Assembly: GCA_001247695.2 (NCBI GenBank)
Contig: LGRX02027733.1
Coordinates: 1-64,000, forward strand
DNA: 64,000 nucleotides
From: Cymbomonas tetramitiformis
Taxonomy: Eukaryota > Chlorophyta > Pyramimonadophyceae > Pyramimonadales > Pyramimonadaceae
Direction: 5' to 3'
This document shows positions 53,865 to 63,400 of this stretch, one piece after another. Every line of letters starts with the position of its first letter. Position 1 is the stretch's first letter. A program made the translations under genes and the position numbers. The notes beneath the pieces were generated by a model. The model did not search any database. It was not told the DNA's origin and saw only the letters and a list, made by a program, of their open reading frames with translations.

Positions 53865-54895
53865 CAGTTCAGCTGGAGCGGCCCTACCACACTGTGGGTG
53901 TGCTAGGAGGCAAGCACAAGAGCAAGAAAAACGCAGAAGTACTCAGTACGGAGTACAGTAGGACCGATCAGAATGATGTTGATGTGAGGTGCCTAGACTG
54001 TTGTACGGAGTACTCAGTACAGTTGAGTTATGGAAAGAGTTCCTGAATGTATAAGAACTCTAAGAGTAACCCGTTTCGGGGAGATGAACTGAACTGAAAA
54101 GTAAGACATAAAAGTAAAGAGCCGTAACTGCTGTATATTGTGTATTGAAAGCATGCACTGATAGCAAAAGCATAACTATATAGATTTACGAAACCGAAGT
54201 CTTGTAGTTGACCAATCGTAAGCATACCTCGTGCGGTCGTTTAATAAGTGTAGAATAGTATAAGTCCGAAACCGTAAAGAAGAGAAGAAGCCTAGGTGTA
54301 GACTCCTACAAAATGGTAATTAGTTCGTGTTTTCACGTTGCTTCCTTGTCTTTCTTGCGCAAATTCTGATCAACCCGCCCCGCCTTGTGCGATTAGTTAG
54401 AAAGTACTTGCACTACGAAATCGAGAATGCCTGTGCTCTCGTTCTTGTTGCGCGGTGGTGTGTGGGATTGATGGTTCCAGGTTGCTTGGAGCCGCGTCGG
54501 TGTGGAGAGATCTAGCTCGACGACAATCTTTTAAGGTGCGAGCGTTGCCTTAGTCCTAGCACGCATACACGCATAGCACGCATATCCGTGCTTTTGGACT
54601 CGCAGGTGCGGGATTTTGGAATCTTCTCCGTTTTTCGGCAAATCCGACCCTTCGCGGCGGAAGCGCTGCGCAAATTTTTCAATTTTGCGTAAGCCTTTGC
54701 TGAAGTTCGGGGTTGGTTCGGGATTTCCCCCACCTTTAATTTGGCCTTCTAGTCCCCCCTATTCGGGAATCTCCGCGCTTCGGCCGGTGTGCTTACTTGT
54801 GCTCGCGCGCAAGTGGCGTATTCCTGGGATCGGGTGCTAGTTGCCACACCAACCGCTTTTCGATTGAATTGGATCTCACGCATAGCACGCATACT
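53865..54895 (+). other. Probable 5' LTR and leader of Gypsy-2
   Basis: About 1 kb without a supported gene between the CACTA-2 accessory exon and gag. A TG start (tgcagttcagctgg) near 53871 could be the LTR edge. Several acggagtactcagtac-type palindromes occur at 53940–54020 and cgcatagcacgcata repeats at 54560–54580 and 54880–54895. A primer site could not be identified with confidence, and the matching 3' LTR is outside the window. Confidence 0.4.
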
Positions 54896-57800
54896 ATGCC
54901 CATGTATTCAGATGAAGAGGAATGCCTCGGTCGGTCGGGCCGGCGTGGGGGGGGTCGGGCCGGCGCCGCCCCCGGCTCAGCCGTGGGGTCCGGTCGGTCG
55001 GGGTCTCGCGCTGCGGGCCTGTCGGTTGGCCCAGGCTCTGGGGAGTTCTGGGGCGCAGCTGGCGGGTCAGACAGCCGGGATTGGCGCTCCCGTGAGAGGG
55101 GGGGGGGAGTGCGGCGCGCGCTTGCGCGCCAATACGGCGGTGAGGCCCTCGAGGTTACACCGGCGCGCACGCCCCGGAGAGCCCCTCCAGGGTTGTCTGG
55201 TGGGCCCCCCAGGGCCTCGCCACCAAAAGCCCCTTCACCAGCGAGGGTCAGTGGAGCTGAGCCAGTGTCCGAGCTCGCATTGAGCTCGGCGCTACGGCAG
55301 CCGGCGCGCCGGAAGCGTGCGTCGCCCGAGGCTCCGGCACCGCCGGCGGCAGGCGCCGGCTCCGGGTCGGACTCGGACCGCTCTGCTAAGGGGTTGAACC
55401 CCTCGGCAGCTCCCTTCTCCCCACTCCCTGCGTCCAGCAGGAGTGCGAGTAGTAGGGTCGTCCGTCAGGAACCGACGTCGGGACCGGCAGCGTCCTCCCT
55501 CTCTTCCCTCGTGGGGAGCGAGCAAGGGAATCTCATCAGTGCCCCAGGGCGCTTTGAGGTTTACCGAGCCAGTGACTGGAGTCCCCCGGCAGAAGGGGAG
55601 TCTGATGATGTCCGGCGCCCAGAGCAGCTAGACGTCGTCCAGTCACGGGGGCGCGAGTCTCGCATCCAGCCCAATCCGGCTTGGCGAGGAGAGCGACGTC
55701 AATCCATGCTCGCATTGGCCCTCCGTCAATGGAGCACCTGGGCGCTGAATTCAGCGCAACGACGTGCGAGAGTCTCCCTGCCATCTCGTCAGCGCGCAAC
55801 AGCGCGGCTTGCGTGGGTCGCATGGAGGGCCAGGACGGACCAGTCAGCGCATCAGCGCGAGCTCCGGCGCCTGGCATTCCAAGCGTGGAATGACGTCACC
55901 CAACAGGTCGCCCAACTTCAAGGCCTGTTTGACAAAGGCAGTCGGCGCCGGGTCGAGTCCGCTTTCGCAGCATGGCGCCAGCATGTCGTCCAGACACAGG
56001 GTCTGTGGCGCAGAGGCAGACGTCAAGCTGGAGCTGTCTTCATGGCATGGCACCAGCAGACGATACTCGCCAAGGAGAGGAGCACCTGGTGGGTTGGAGC
56101 CCGGAGACACCGGATGACCCAGATGGGCAGGAGGTGTCTTCGCGAGTGGCGCCGGCTCCCCAGGACGACCCCAGTCAGCTCGGACTCGTCCCAGGGAACG
56201 AGTGCCCGCCGTCCGGTAAGGAAGGCGGGAACCTCATCCGGTGTCAGCTCTTGCTCGGATTCCGACCAGGAGTCTATGTGGCAGGACATCCGTCGAGGCC
56301 TAAAGCGCCTGGGGAAGGACCACCCGCTGTCAGGGCTAATGTGGTTCCAGCTCAAGGACTATGGGCTCTCCGAGGACGGCGCTTATCGCCTGGAGATCCA
56401 CCAGCAATCAGTCTCCGAATCCAGGGTGTTGATGCAGCAAAAGCGCGAGGACCCTCACAACTCCCTTGAGAGGTGTAGATTCTCTGTCTTTGCCATCAAC
56501 GCCGGCAGACCAGGGGAGCTGGTACGCCAAGGGGCGGACCTCCTGGAGGTAAGGAGAGCGGTCGTCGCGGCCGTCAGAATGAGCGGCCGCACCCGGAAGT
56601 CACACAGGGGTCTTAGGAAGTCAGGTGCAGCACCTCCGAGTTCCGCAGCCCCGGGTGGGAACTGGTCGAACCGGTTTGCTCCCCTCTCGTCCTCATCGGA
56701 GGAAGAGCATCCCGCGGAACGTCCGAGGCCCAGGACTCAGGCGCCTAAGCCGAGCGGCCCCAGTCGCCCGGTGCCTCGCACCCGGAAGCCCAGTCGAGCA
56801 CCATCGGTCCCGCACCCCGGTCCGACTTCCTCAGGGAACACGTCGTCGTCCCCGGAGTCCACTTCGAGCAGGAACAGTCAGGACCTGCAAGAGCTGAAGG
56901 AAGCCTGGCAGAAGGAGTCGCAAGCTCGGGAGGCAGCTGCCGAGGCTCGCCAGGAACAGCTGTCTCGGCAACTCCAAGAGAGTCAAAGAGCTGCCGAGGA
57001 GCGCAGGATCTCCGATCAGCGCGCTGCCGAGGAACGCAGGGTCTCCGAGCGACGCGCTGTCGAAGAGCGCTGGGCTGCAGACCGGCTGGCCGCAGAAGCC
57101 CGGGAGACTGCCAGGCAGTTGGCTGTCGACGAGAGCGTCGCTCAGCAGGTAGCCGCTGAGGAGCGGCGAGCGGCAGCTGAGGCCCAGCTGGAGGAGAGGC
57201 TGCAGGCGGTCATAGAGTCACAAGTCCAAAGGCTCGCCCTGGTTCAGGCCTCGCCCCCGGGGCCCGTGGAGTCAGACGCTCGGGGGCCCTCAGCGGCAGC
57301 GTCGAGTCCGGTTCAGGAGACGCCCATCTCCCGAGAGGGACATGAGCTGGTAGAGCCGGCTTCCGTCGTCACTTGTGACGTCGAGAACCGGGACGTTCAA
57401 AGCCCTCCGGAGGAGTCGCGCGCGGACGTGACAGCGTCTCCACCGCACTCATGGGACTTTATTTCCCTTCCTATACAGGTCTGCGACGCCCTCCGGAAGC
57501 ACGTGGTCGGGTATGCCAACTCGGGGATCGATGCCCAGCGCCTGTTTTACGACGCTGCTCGTAGGTATCGCACCCTTGGTCAGGTCGCCGGGTGCTTACA
57601 CCCTTCCAACCAGATCAGGCAGTGCCTGAAGGCAAAGTTCTCGGACGAGGACAGGGTCCTCGGGGCCCAGGTGATTCACAGTCTCACGACGGCCTTGGCG
57701 TCCGTCGCGGAGAGCTGCGCTCGCTGTGGGTGCGGGCACGAGGAGAGCCCGGTGCGTATGTGGGCGTGTCAGGCGAGCGCTAAGAGAAGTGTGGTGGCGT

Positions 57801-59203
57801 TCATGAAAAAGGTGTACCTGCCGGTGTGTGGGTTTTGCGCCGCGGACGTGTGGCCCGGTGCTTTCGACCCCTTTCCGGCTGTGATGCCACCTCCGATTCC
57901 TAAGGCGGCAGACACACCGGGAGACGGGGGGGGGATGGTCCCTCAACTGGAGCACTCGGAGCCAAACGAGCTTTCGGAGATGCCCGGTGCCAGCAGTCAT
58001 GGTGGTCCTGGTGGCTCGGGGAACGGTGACCCTGGAGGGCCGGGAGGCCCGGGGAGTCCGGACGAGGACCCTGGCGGCGATGGCGAAGACGGGGATGGCG
58101 ACAGCCAGTTCACCTTCTCGTCTTCCTCTCGTTACAGGGAGCCCCGGAGCCATTACAGTCGTAAGGACGAGCAGCACGCTCTCAAGGAGGCCACCAGAGC
58201 CATGGAGAAGGCGGTGGACAAATACCACACAGAGGTGGAGGGGTCGTCCCACGTCTTTGGTCGGCTCCTCCGATTTGTTCGGCAGGTCAGGGAGGTTCGG
58301 GAGCTGGAGCCGGTGCGCTACGCCATGGAGATGGCGCGTCTGGGACCACTAGAGAGCGGGGGTGAGGAGAAGGTGTTGTCGGACCACTCCCTGCTGTCAG
58401 AAGTGGCCAGACACTGCTGCGGCAAACTCAGCTCCGAGTACCGCGAGCTTTCCTCGGTGTTGACGGAGGCTCGGGAAGGTAAGAACCTCACCTTGGACGT
58501 CATAGTGGTTCCCTTGGCGCAGCTGGTGATGCCCGACAAGGGGGAAATGGCGTCGATCGGTCCGTTCCTGCGTCGCGTGCGTCAAAGTCAGGACAGACAG
58601 ACTCGCACGGTCCGCGAGTTCTGGGACGGGGTGCACCTTGCTCACGACATCGTGAGCATGCTGGCTGCCCACGAGCTCACCTCTCCGGTGCCGGAAGAGG
58701 AGCTGCTGGAGATATTCCTTACGGGGTTGATACCGGAGATAAGGAGGAAGGTCTTCCTTATAGCCGAGAGGAAATGCGCTTCGGTTCTGACTCTGAGCCG
58801 GACGGCCAGTAAAGGCCGCCACGAACTCCTGACTTGGGCCATAGAGGCTGAGCGGGAGTTGCGGCAGAGCCAGGATAAGACGAGCCGCTCGGTCCAGCTG
58901 CTGGCCCACGTAGATGTCACGGAGGAGCTGCTAGCCATGGCGACATCCGCTAGCGCTCCGACACCCACAGGGCAACGACTCGGCTCCCCAGAGTACGAGG
59001 GCTGCCGTCTGTGCAAGAGCATGGACCATTATGCCCGCGACTGTCCGCAGGCGAGCCAGCGCCCGAAGGAGTGGGCCAAGTGCCTCCTGGAGGACACCCT
59101 GGCGTTGATAGGGGACGAGTCGGTGGAGGAAGCTTTGGCTGCCATCGGTTTGGATTTTGTCCAGGAGGACGCTCCCCAGCCCGGGGCGTCATCCCCGCAG
59201 TAA
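54896..59203 (+). CDS. gag: Gypsy-2 Gag, very large, with Sfi1-like W repeats and CCHC knuckle
   Basis: ATG at 54896 (MPMYSDEEE), 1435 codons to TAA. The same frame is open upstream without ATG. Regions: Gly/Arg/Ser/Pro-rich N-terminus (to ~55650); a Trp-rich helical region (55690–56160) with six FxxW/LxxW motifs (RQW, WVAW, FQAW, FAAW, FMAW, LREW) spaced 21–33 residues, like Sfi1/centrin-binding repeats; a Ser/Pro linker; a long Glu/Arg/Ala coiled coil (56880–57230); a second linker; a capsid-like helical domain (58150–58900); and a canonical knuckle CRLCKSMDHYARDC near 59009–59050. Typical Ty3 Gags are 300–600 residues, so this is unusually long. It forms the particle and binds RNA by family; the Sfi1-like part is new to me in a Gag. 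Confidence 0.85.
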   Translation: MPMYSDEEECLGRSGRRGGGRAGAAPGSAVGSGRSGSRAAGLSVGPGSGEFWGAAGGSDSRDWRSRERGGGVRRALARQYGGEALEVTPARTPRRAPPGLSGGPPRASPPKAPSPARVSGAEPVSELALSSALRQPARRKRASPEAPAPPAAGAGSGSDSDRSAKGLNPSAAPFSPLPASSRSASSRVVRQEPTSGPAASSLSSLVGSEQGNLISAPGRFEVYRASDWSPPAEGESDDVRRPEQLDVVQSRGRESRIQPNPAWRGERRQSMLALALRQWSTWALNSAQRRARVSLPSRQRATARLAWVAWRARTDQSAHQRELRRLAFQAWNDVTQQVAQLQGLFDKGSRRRVESAFAAWRQHVVQTQGLWRRGRRQAGAVFMAWHQQTILAKERSTWWVGARRHRMTQMGRRCLREWRRLPRTTPVSSDSSQGTSARRPVRKAGTSSGVSSCSDSDQESMWQDIRRGLKRLGKDHPLSGLMWFQLKDYGLSEDGAYRLEIHQQSVSESRVLMQQKREDPHNSLERCRFSVFAINAGRPGELVRQGADLLEVRRAVVAAVRMSGRTRKSHRGLRKSGAAPPSSAAPGGNWSNRFAPLSSSSEEEHPAERPRPRTQAPKPSGPSRPVPRTRKPSRAPSVPHPGPTSSGNTSSSPESTSSRNSQDLQELKEAWQKESQAREAAAEARQEQLSRQLQESQRAAEERRISDQRAAEERRVSERRAVEERWAADRLAAEARETARQLAVDESVAQQVAAEERRAAAEAQLEERLQAVIESQVQRLALVQASPPGPVESDARGPSAAASSPVQETPISREGHELVEPASVVTCDVENRDVQSPPEESRADVTASPPHSWDFISLPIQVCDALRKHVVGYANSGIDAQRLFYDAARRYRTLGQVAGCLHPSNQIRQCLKAKFSDEDRVLGAQVIHSLTTALASVAESCARCGCGHEESPVRMWACQASAKRSVVAFMKKVYLPVCGFCAADVWPGAFDPFPAVMPPPIPKAADTPGDGGGMVPQLEHSEPNELSEMPGASSHGGPGGSGNGDPGGPGGPGSPDEDPGGDGEDGDGDSQFTFSSSSRYREPRSHYSRKDEQHALKEATRAMEKAVDKYHTEVEGSSHVFGRLLRFVRQVREVRELEPVRYAMEMARLGPLESGGEEKVLSDHSLLSEVARHCCGKLSSEYRELSSVLTEAREGKNLTLDVIVVPLAQLVMPDKGEMASIGPFLRRVRQSQDRQTRTVREFWDGVHLAHDIVSMLAAHELTSPVPEEELLEIFLTGLIPEIRRKVFLIAERKCASVLTLSRTASKGRHELLTWAIEAERELRQSQDKTSRSVQLLAHVDVTEELLAMATSASAPTPTGQRLGSPEYEGCRLCKSMDHYARDCPQASQRPKEWAKCLLEDTLALIGDESVEEALAAIGLDFVQEDAPQPGASSPQ

Positions 59204-59268
59204 AGGGCGCGGGCCCCGTCACTGCGGGGTCAGGGGGACAAAAGGGCCCCGCGCCGGCGTCCACAGCG

Positions 59269-60405
59269 ATGCAGGTGCTGCATGATAGGTGGAAAAGGTG
59301 TGGGAGACACCTTAGTGGCAGCGCCAGGCGCCACCTCAAGAGCCAGAGTCGAGTCGAGAGGTATGAGCAGGAAGGTTTAGACATGCTAGCCGCCACCCGC
59401 ACGGAAAGCCCAGAGCCTCCTGAGCGGGAACAGGTCGAGCAGCGCGTCCAAAGAGAGCAGGCAAACTTCTGGAAGTCCGCCAGAACCCCAGTAACCGCCT
59501 CGGTTCCGCGTCCCGAGGAGCCGTGGGAGCTGCTCTGTTGGATCACCGGTGCGGACACCCGGGGTAAAAACCGGTCGAGCCACACAGTTGAGCCACGGGC
59601 AGTCTACCAACAGCACCTGGAGAACCAGGGGTCGGATGTTGCGAGAGTTCGCGGGCACTGGAAGGTCAGAGCTCAGCGTTTACCCCCCAGAGTTAGGAAA
59701 GCCTTTCAGGCCCAGCAGCCAAGTGCTCGCCTGCGTTCCGCCATCAGGGCGCTAGAAAGGTATCTAAAGCTGGAAGAGTCAGAGGTCCGGCCGGTCAAGT
59801 CCCTTGCGCTTTGGAGGGCAGGGCAAAGGCGGATGAGACGGAAGCTTGGACCCACGACTAGTAAGCCCCAGTTGAATCGAGAAGAGTTAGATAAGCGCTT
59901 GAAGCGGCTCGTCAGGGTGCGCGAGTTCAATCGCCGACGCAAAGCCATCTTGGATCAGGAGTTCGGACGGTTTGTTCGCGTTGCCAAACCCAAGCCTGCC
60001 GAAGGAGAAGAACTCTCACCACCAGAGAGAACTTCAAAGCCCAGTCGGCCGTGGTTGACCCGAAGCAGGGCTCGCCAGGCTTTGGGCCCGAAACGCAGAC
60101 CATGGCTGACTCCTGAAGACAAGGCGCTCCGAACCTCTCGATTGCAGCGCAGGTACGAGTTGGAGGGTAGGGACCCGGCTTCTACCTCAACAGAACGCCG
60201 TGCGGACTTCCACGCCTTCGTAAAGGAGGAGTTGGAAAGGGAGAATAGGGAACTTCAGCAAGACAATGAGCTGATGCACCGGGACGAGCAAGTCAGAAAG
60301 CACATAGCGGCTAAACTGGCTGCAGCGTCAGTCCAAGTCGCGGTGTCCCCCCAGACTTCCCGGAGCGCAGTGCAGTTCAGAAAGCAGTCGCCATCGGCCT
60401 GCTAG
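59269..60405 (+). CDS. Gypsy-2 middle ORF, basic, unknown function
   Basis: ATG at 59269, 378 codons, +2 frame relative to gag; the frame is open back to 59011, so a frameshifted Gag extension is also possible. The product is strongly basic (Arg/Lys/Gln) with helical blocks and a C-terminal coiled coil (ELERENRELQQDNELMHRDE). It overlaps the pol frame by about 90 bp. Gypsy-1 has an equivalent basic ORF after gag, so the extra ORF is a conserved feature of these elements. No known domain; RNA binding or a Gag–Pol linker is plausible. Confidence 0.65.
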   Translation: MQVLHDRWKRCGRHLSGSARRHLKSQSRVERYEQEGLDMLAATRTESPEPPEREQVEQRVQREQANFWKSARTPVTASVPRPEEPWELLCWITGADTRGKNRSSHTVEPRAVYQQHLENQGSDVARVRGHWKVRAQRLPPRVRKAFQAQQPSARLRSAIRALERYLKLEESEVRPVKSLALWRAGQRRMRRKLGPTTSKPQLNREELDKRLKRLVRVREFNRRRKAILDQEFGRFVRVAKPKPAEGEELSPPERTSKPSRPWLTRSRARQALGPKRRPWLTPEDKALRTSRLQRRYELEGRDPASTSTERRADFHAFVKEELERENRELQQDNELMHRDEQVRKHIAAKLAAASVQVAVSPQTSRSAVQFRKQSPSAC

Positions 60406-63400
60406 CGGACGCGTGTACTTACTGCCTCCCGGGCTGTGACTCCGACGCAGAAACGTCAGTCACCCGCCTGGACTGCATAATGCAGGACGGCGATATCAGT
60501 CCGAGCTGGTGTGAGTCCCTGGCAGCGGTGTCCTCGATGGGAGCGCGCCCGAGGAGTTTCGACAGGCACAGTCGCACACCGACGTTGTTGCTGTTTTGGG
60601 CCTGGATTGCGGGCGTCAGAGTCAAGGTGTTAGTGGATTCGGGAGCATCCACCAATATCATCGCAAAGAGTACACTGCAGAGGCTCTCCGGCGTCAAGCC
60701 GGTGCGCCACGAGCAAGCCATGCGGGTTCGAGTGGCTGACGGCACCACATATGATGCTAATTCCTGCATCAGGCCCAAGCTCCTTGCTGAGACGTCGAAG
60801 GGGTCTTACGGCCAGCAGGTTGAGCTTCGGGTAATGCCACTCGACCTCAAGGTGGATGTCATCCTGGGGGGTCCTTGGCTGGCGAACCTTTCCCCGGTTA
60901 CGCTGGATTATAAGAACTGGGGTTCGGTCCGGTTCACCAAGGGCAGGGAAAAGGTCGTCATCACCGGCTGTTCGCCGGGGTCACCGGACCCCAGTCGGTC
61001 CAAGGACACGGCAATGGCACTGGTACAGGGAGTCCTTTTGAGCCAACGTCGGGCTCGCCGGGACCTGCGTACCCTCCGAAACAGAGAGGAGCAGGCTTTC
61101 GTCGTCTACCTCGGCCCCGATGGGACTTTTGGCGCGTTGGCCGGCAACAAGGGGGGGGGAGACTCCGACGAAGATTCCCCCAACGATGTTGTAGCAGGCC
61201 TAGCGTCAGAACCCTCCTCCGGGTCCGAGGATAGTGAAGTCAGCGTGCGTCCCAGCGCAACGGTGCCGGACGGAGCTGAGGAGTCGGAGGGGCCGGGAGG
61301 GTTGGTCTCGGACAGTTCCGAGTCCGGCTACAGTGACGTGGAAGGAGCGTGTCATTTGCAGAGAGTAGGGGCGGTGGTCGAGGATATTAGGCCACAGGGA
61401 TTTGCGAGCACGGTCGACGAGGCCGGGGATCACCCTGACCCTCTCAGCTTTTTCGCTAGCAAGCAGGAGGCGAACGGAGCATTTGCGTTGCTTCCGCCAG
61501 CGGTGCGTAGGCAGGCGATAGAGGATCACGCGGCCGGGAAGCCACCCACCTGGCACGCGCAGGCAGCCGCGGCGCTCCAGCAGGGCCGGGGTCTGGTCGC
61601 GGAGCGACGACCCCGAGCACGGCGTAAGCGAGTGCGTTGGCGTGACGAGGTCGCAGCAGTCGGTCAGCCTGGTGCTGAAAGTGGCCCCTCCACCGAGCAG
61701 CCACCGGGACCAAAAGTCCCCACTGTCCCGAGTCCTCAGAGTCAGAAGTCGCGAGCCTCGGCACCAGTCCCGCCGCCAGCTCCGCAGACCACAGACCCGC
61801 CGGTACCGGCCGCCCCGCCAGGTACTACCTCGCCGCCAGCCCCACAGACTGCTCAGGCCTCCCCGGAACCGCCGGAGGACGAGATAGACGAGACGGTGTC
61901 GCCGGAAATCTGGCAGCAGCTTAGGGATCTGGAAAAGGAGTTCGCAGCTGTCATTTGCACAGAGCTGCCGGAATCAGTCCAGTCAAGGGAATTCAAGTCC
62001 GGCGTCGGGCTCAGGCCAGATTGGAATGGGAACGCCTTGCACCGGCGAGGGTACAAGCTGTCGCAGGAGGAGTTGCGGCAACTCCGGCAACAGCTAGATG
62101 AGCTCTTAGCCAAAGGGTACATACGACCCTCGGCCTCTCCGTGGGGCTGCCCTGTGCTGATGGTCCCCAAGCCGAGTAATCCCAAGGAGTTGCGTCTAGT
62201 CATTGACTACAGACAGATCAATGAGATCACAGTCAAGGACAAGTACCCCCTCCCGGATGTCCAGAGTCTCCTAGATGATCTACAAGGGGCTACCGTCTTC
62301 TCTACGATGGATGCCCTTTGGGGATTTTGGCAGGTCCCTATGAAAGCAGAGGACGTGGAGAAAACCGCAATGACTACGCACTTTGGAGCGTACGAGTGGT
62401 TGGTCATGCCTATGGGATTGTCAAACTCCCCAAGTACCTGGCAAAGGATGATGCAACAGTACCTCGGGCACCTACCCTTTTGCAGAGTATTTGTAGATGA
62501 CATCATGATTTTCTCGGCTGAGGTTCCGGGTAAGAGCGCCCATGAGGTACACCTCGACCACCTCCGCCAGGTCCTGGAGGCATGCCGAAAGAATTCAGTC
62601 TACCTCAAAAAGTCGAAAGTCAAATTGTGCAAGCGATCAGTCCGGTTCCAAGGGCATGTGGTGGATCAGGATGGATGTCGTCCACAGCAGGATAAGGTTG
62701 CGTCGGTACGCGATTGGCCAGACCTAGAAACTGTCACACACGTGCGACAGTTTCTGGGCATGTGTGGCTTCTACCGGAGGTACATCCAGAACTTCGCGGA
62801 TATCGCGTACCCGTTGACCCGCCTCACCAAATCCGGCGTGGACTGGACCTGGGGCGAGAATGAAAAGGCAGCATTTAAACAGCTAAAAACTGCCTTGATC
62901 TCCTCCCCAGCCTTGGCCCTACCCGATCAAAAGGGTGCAGCAGACGGCTCCAGACCCTTTTTTGTGCAGACAGATGCCAGTGGAGTAGCACTAGGGGGTG
63001 TACTCATGCAGGATCAGGGACGAGGCTTACAGCCCTTGGCCTTTGAAAGCCGGCAGTTCTCCAGCGCTGAGCAGAACTATCACGCTGGGGAACGGGAGCT
63101 TTGTGCCATCCATCACTGCACCACGGTCACCTGGAGACATTATCTGATTTTCACATCATTTAAGCTCATGGGAGACCATAAACCCCTTCAGTGGCTCTTC
63201 GCCCCGGCTAGGGAGCTCAGCCGACGTCAGGCTCGCTGGTACGAGGACCTGGTAGAGGTAGGAGTCCATCAGATGGAGCACGTGCCAGGGCGCTGTTTAG
63301 TAGTACCAGACGCGCAGTCCCGGCGACCAGACTATCAGGAAATGTCGGCCAGAGAAGGGTTGAAGGAAAAAGGGATTGTGGATCGCGCCACGGATGGGCC

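Noticed and set aside
55292..59585. Minus-strand frames opposite Gypsy-2 gag and middle ORF
   Set aside because: Composition mirrors the coding strand and motifs lie only on plus.
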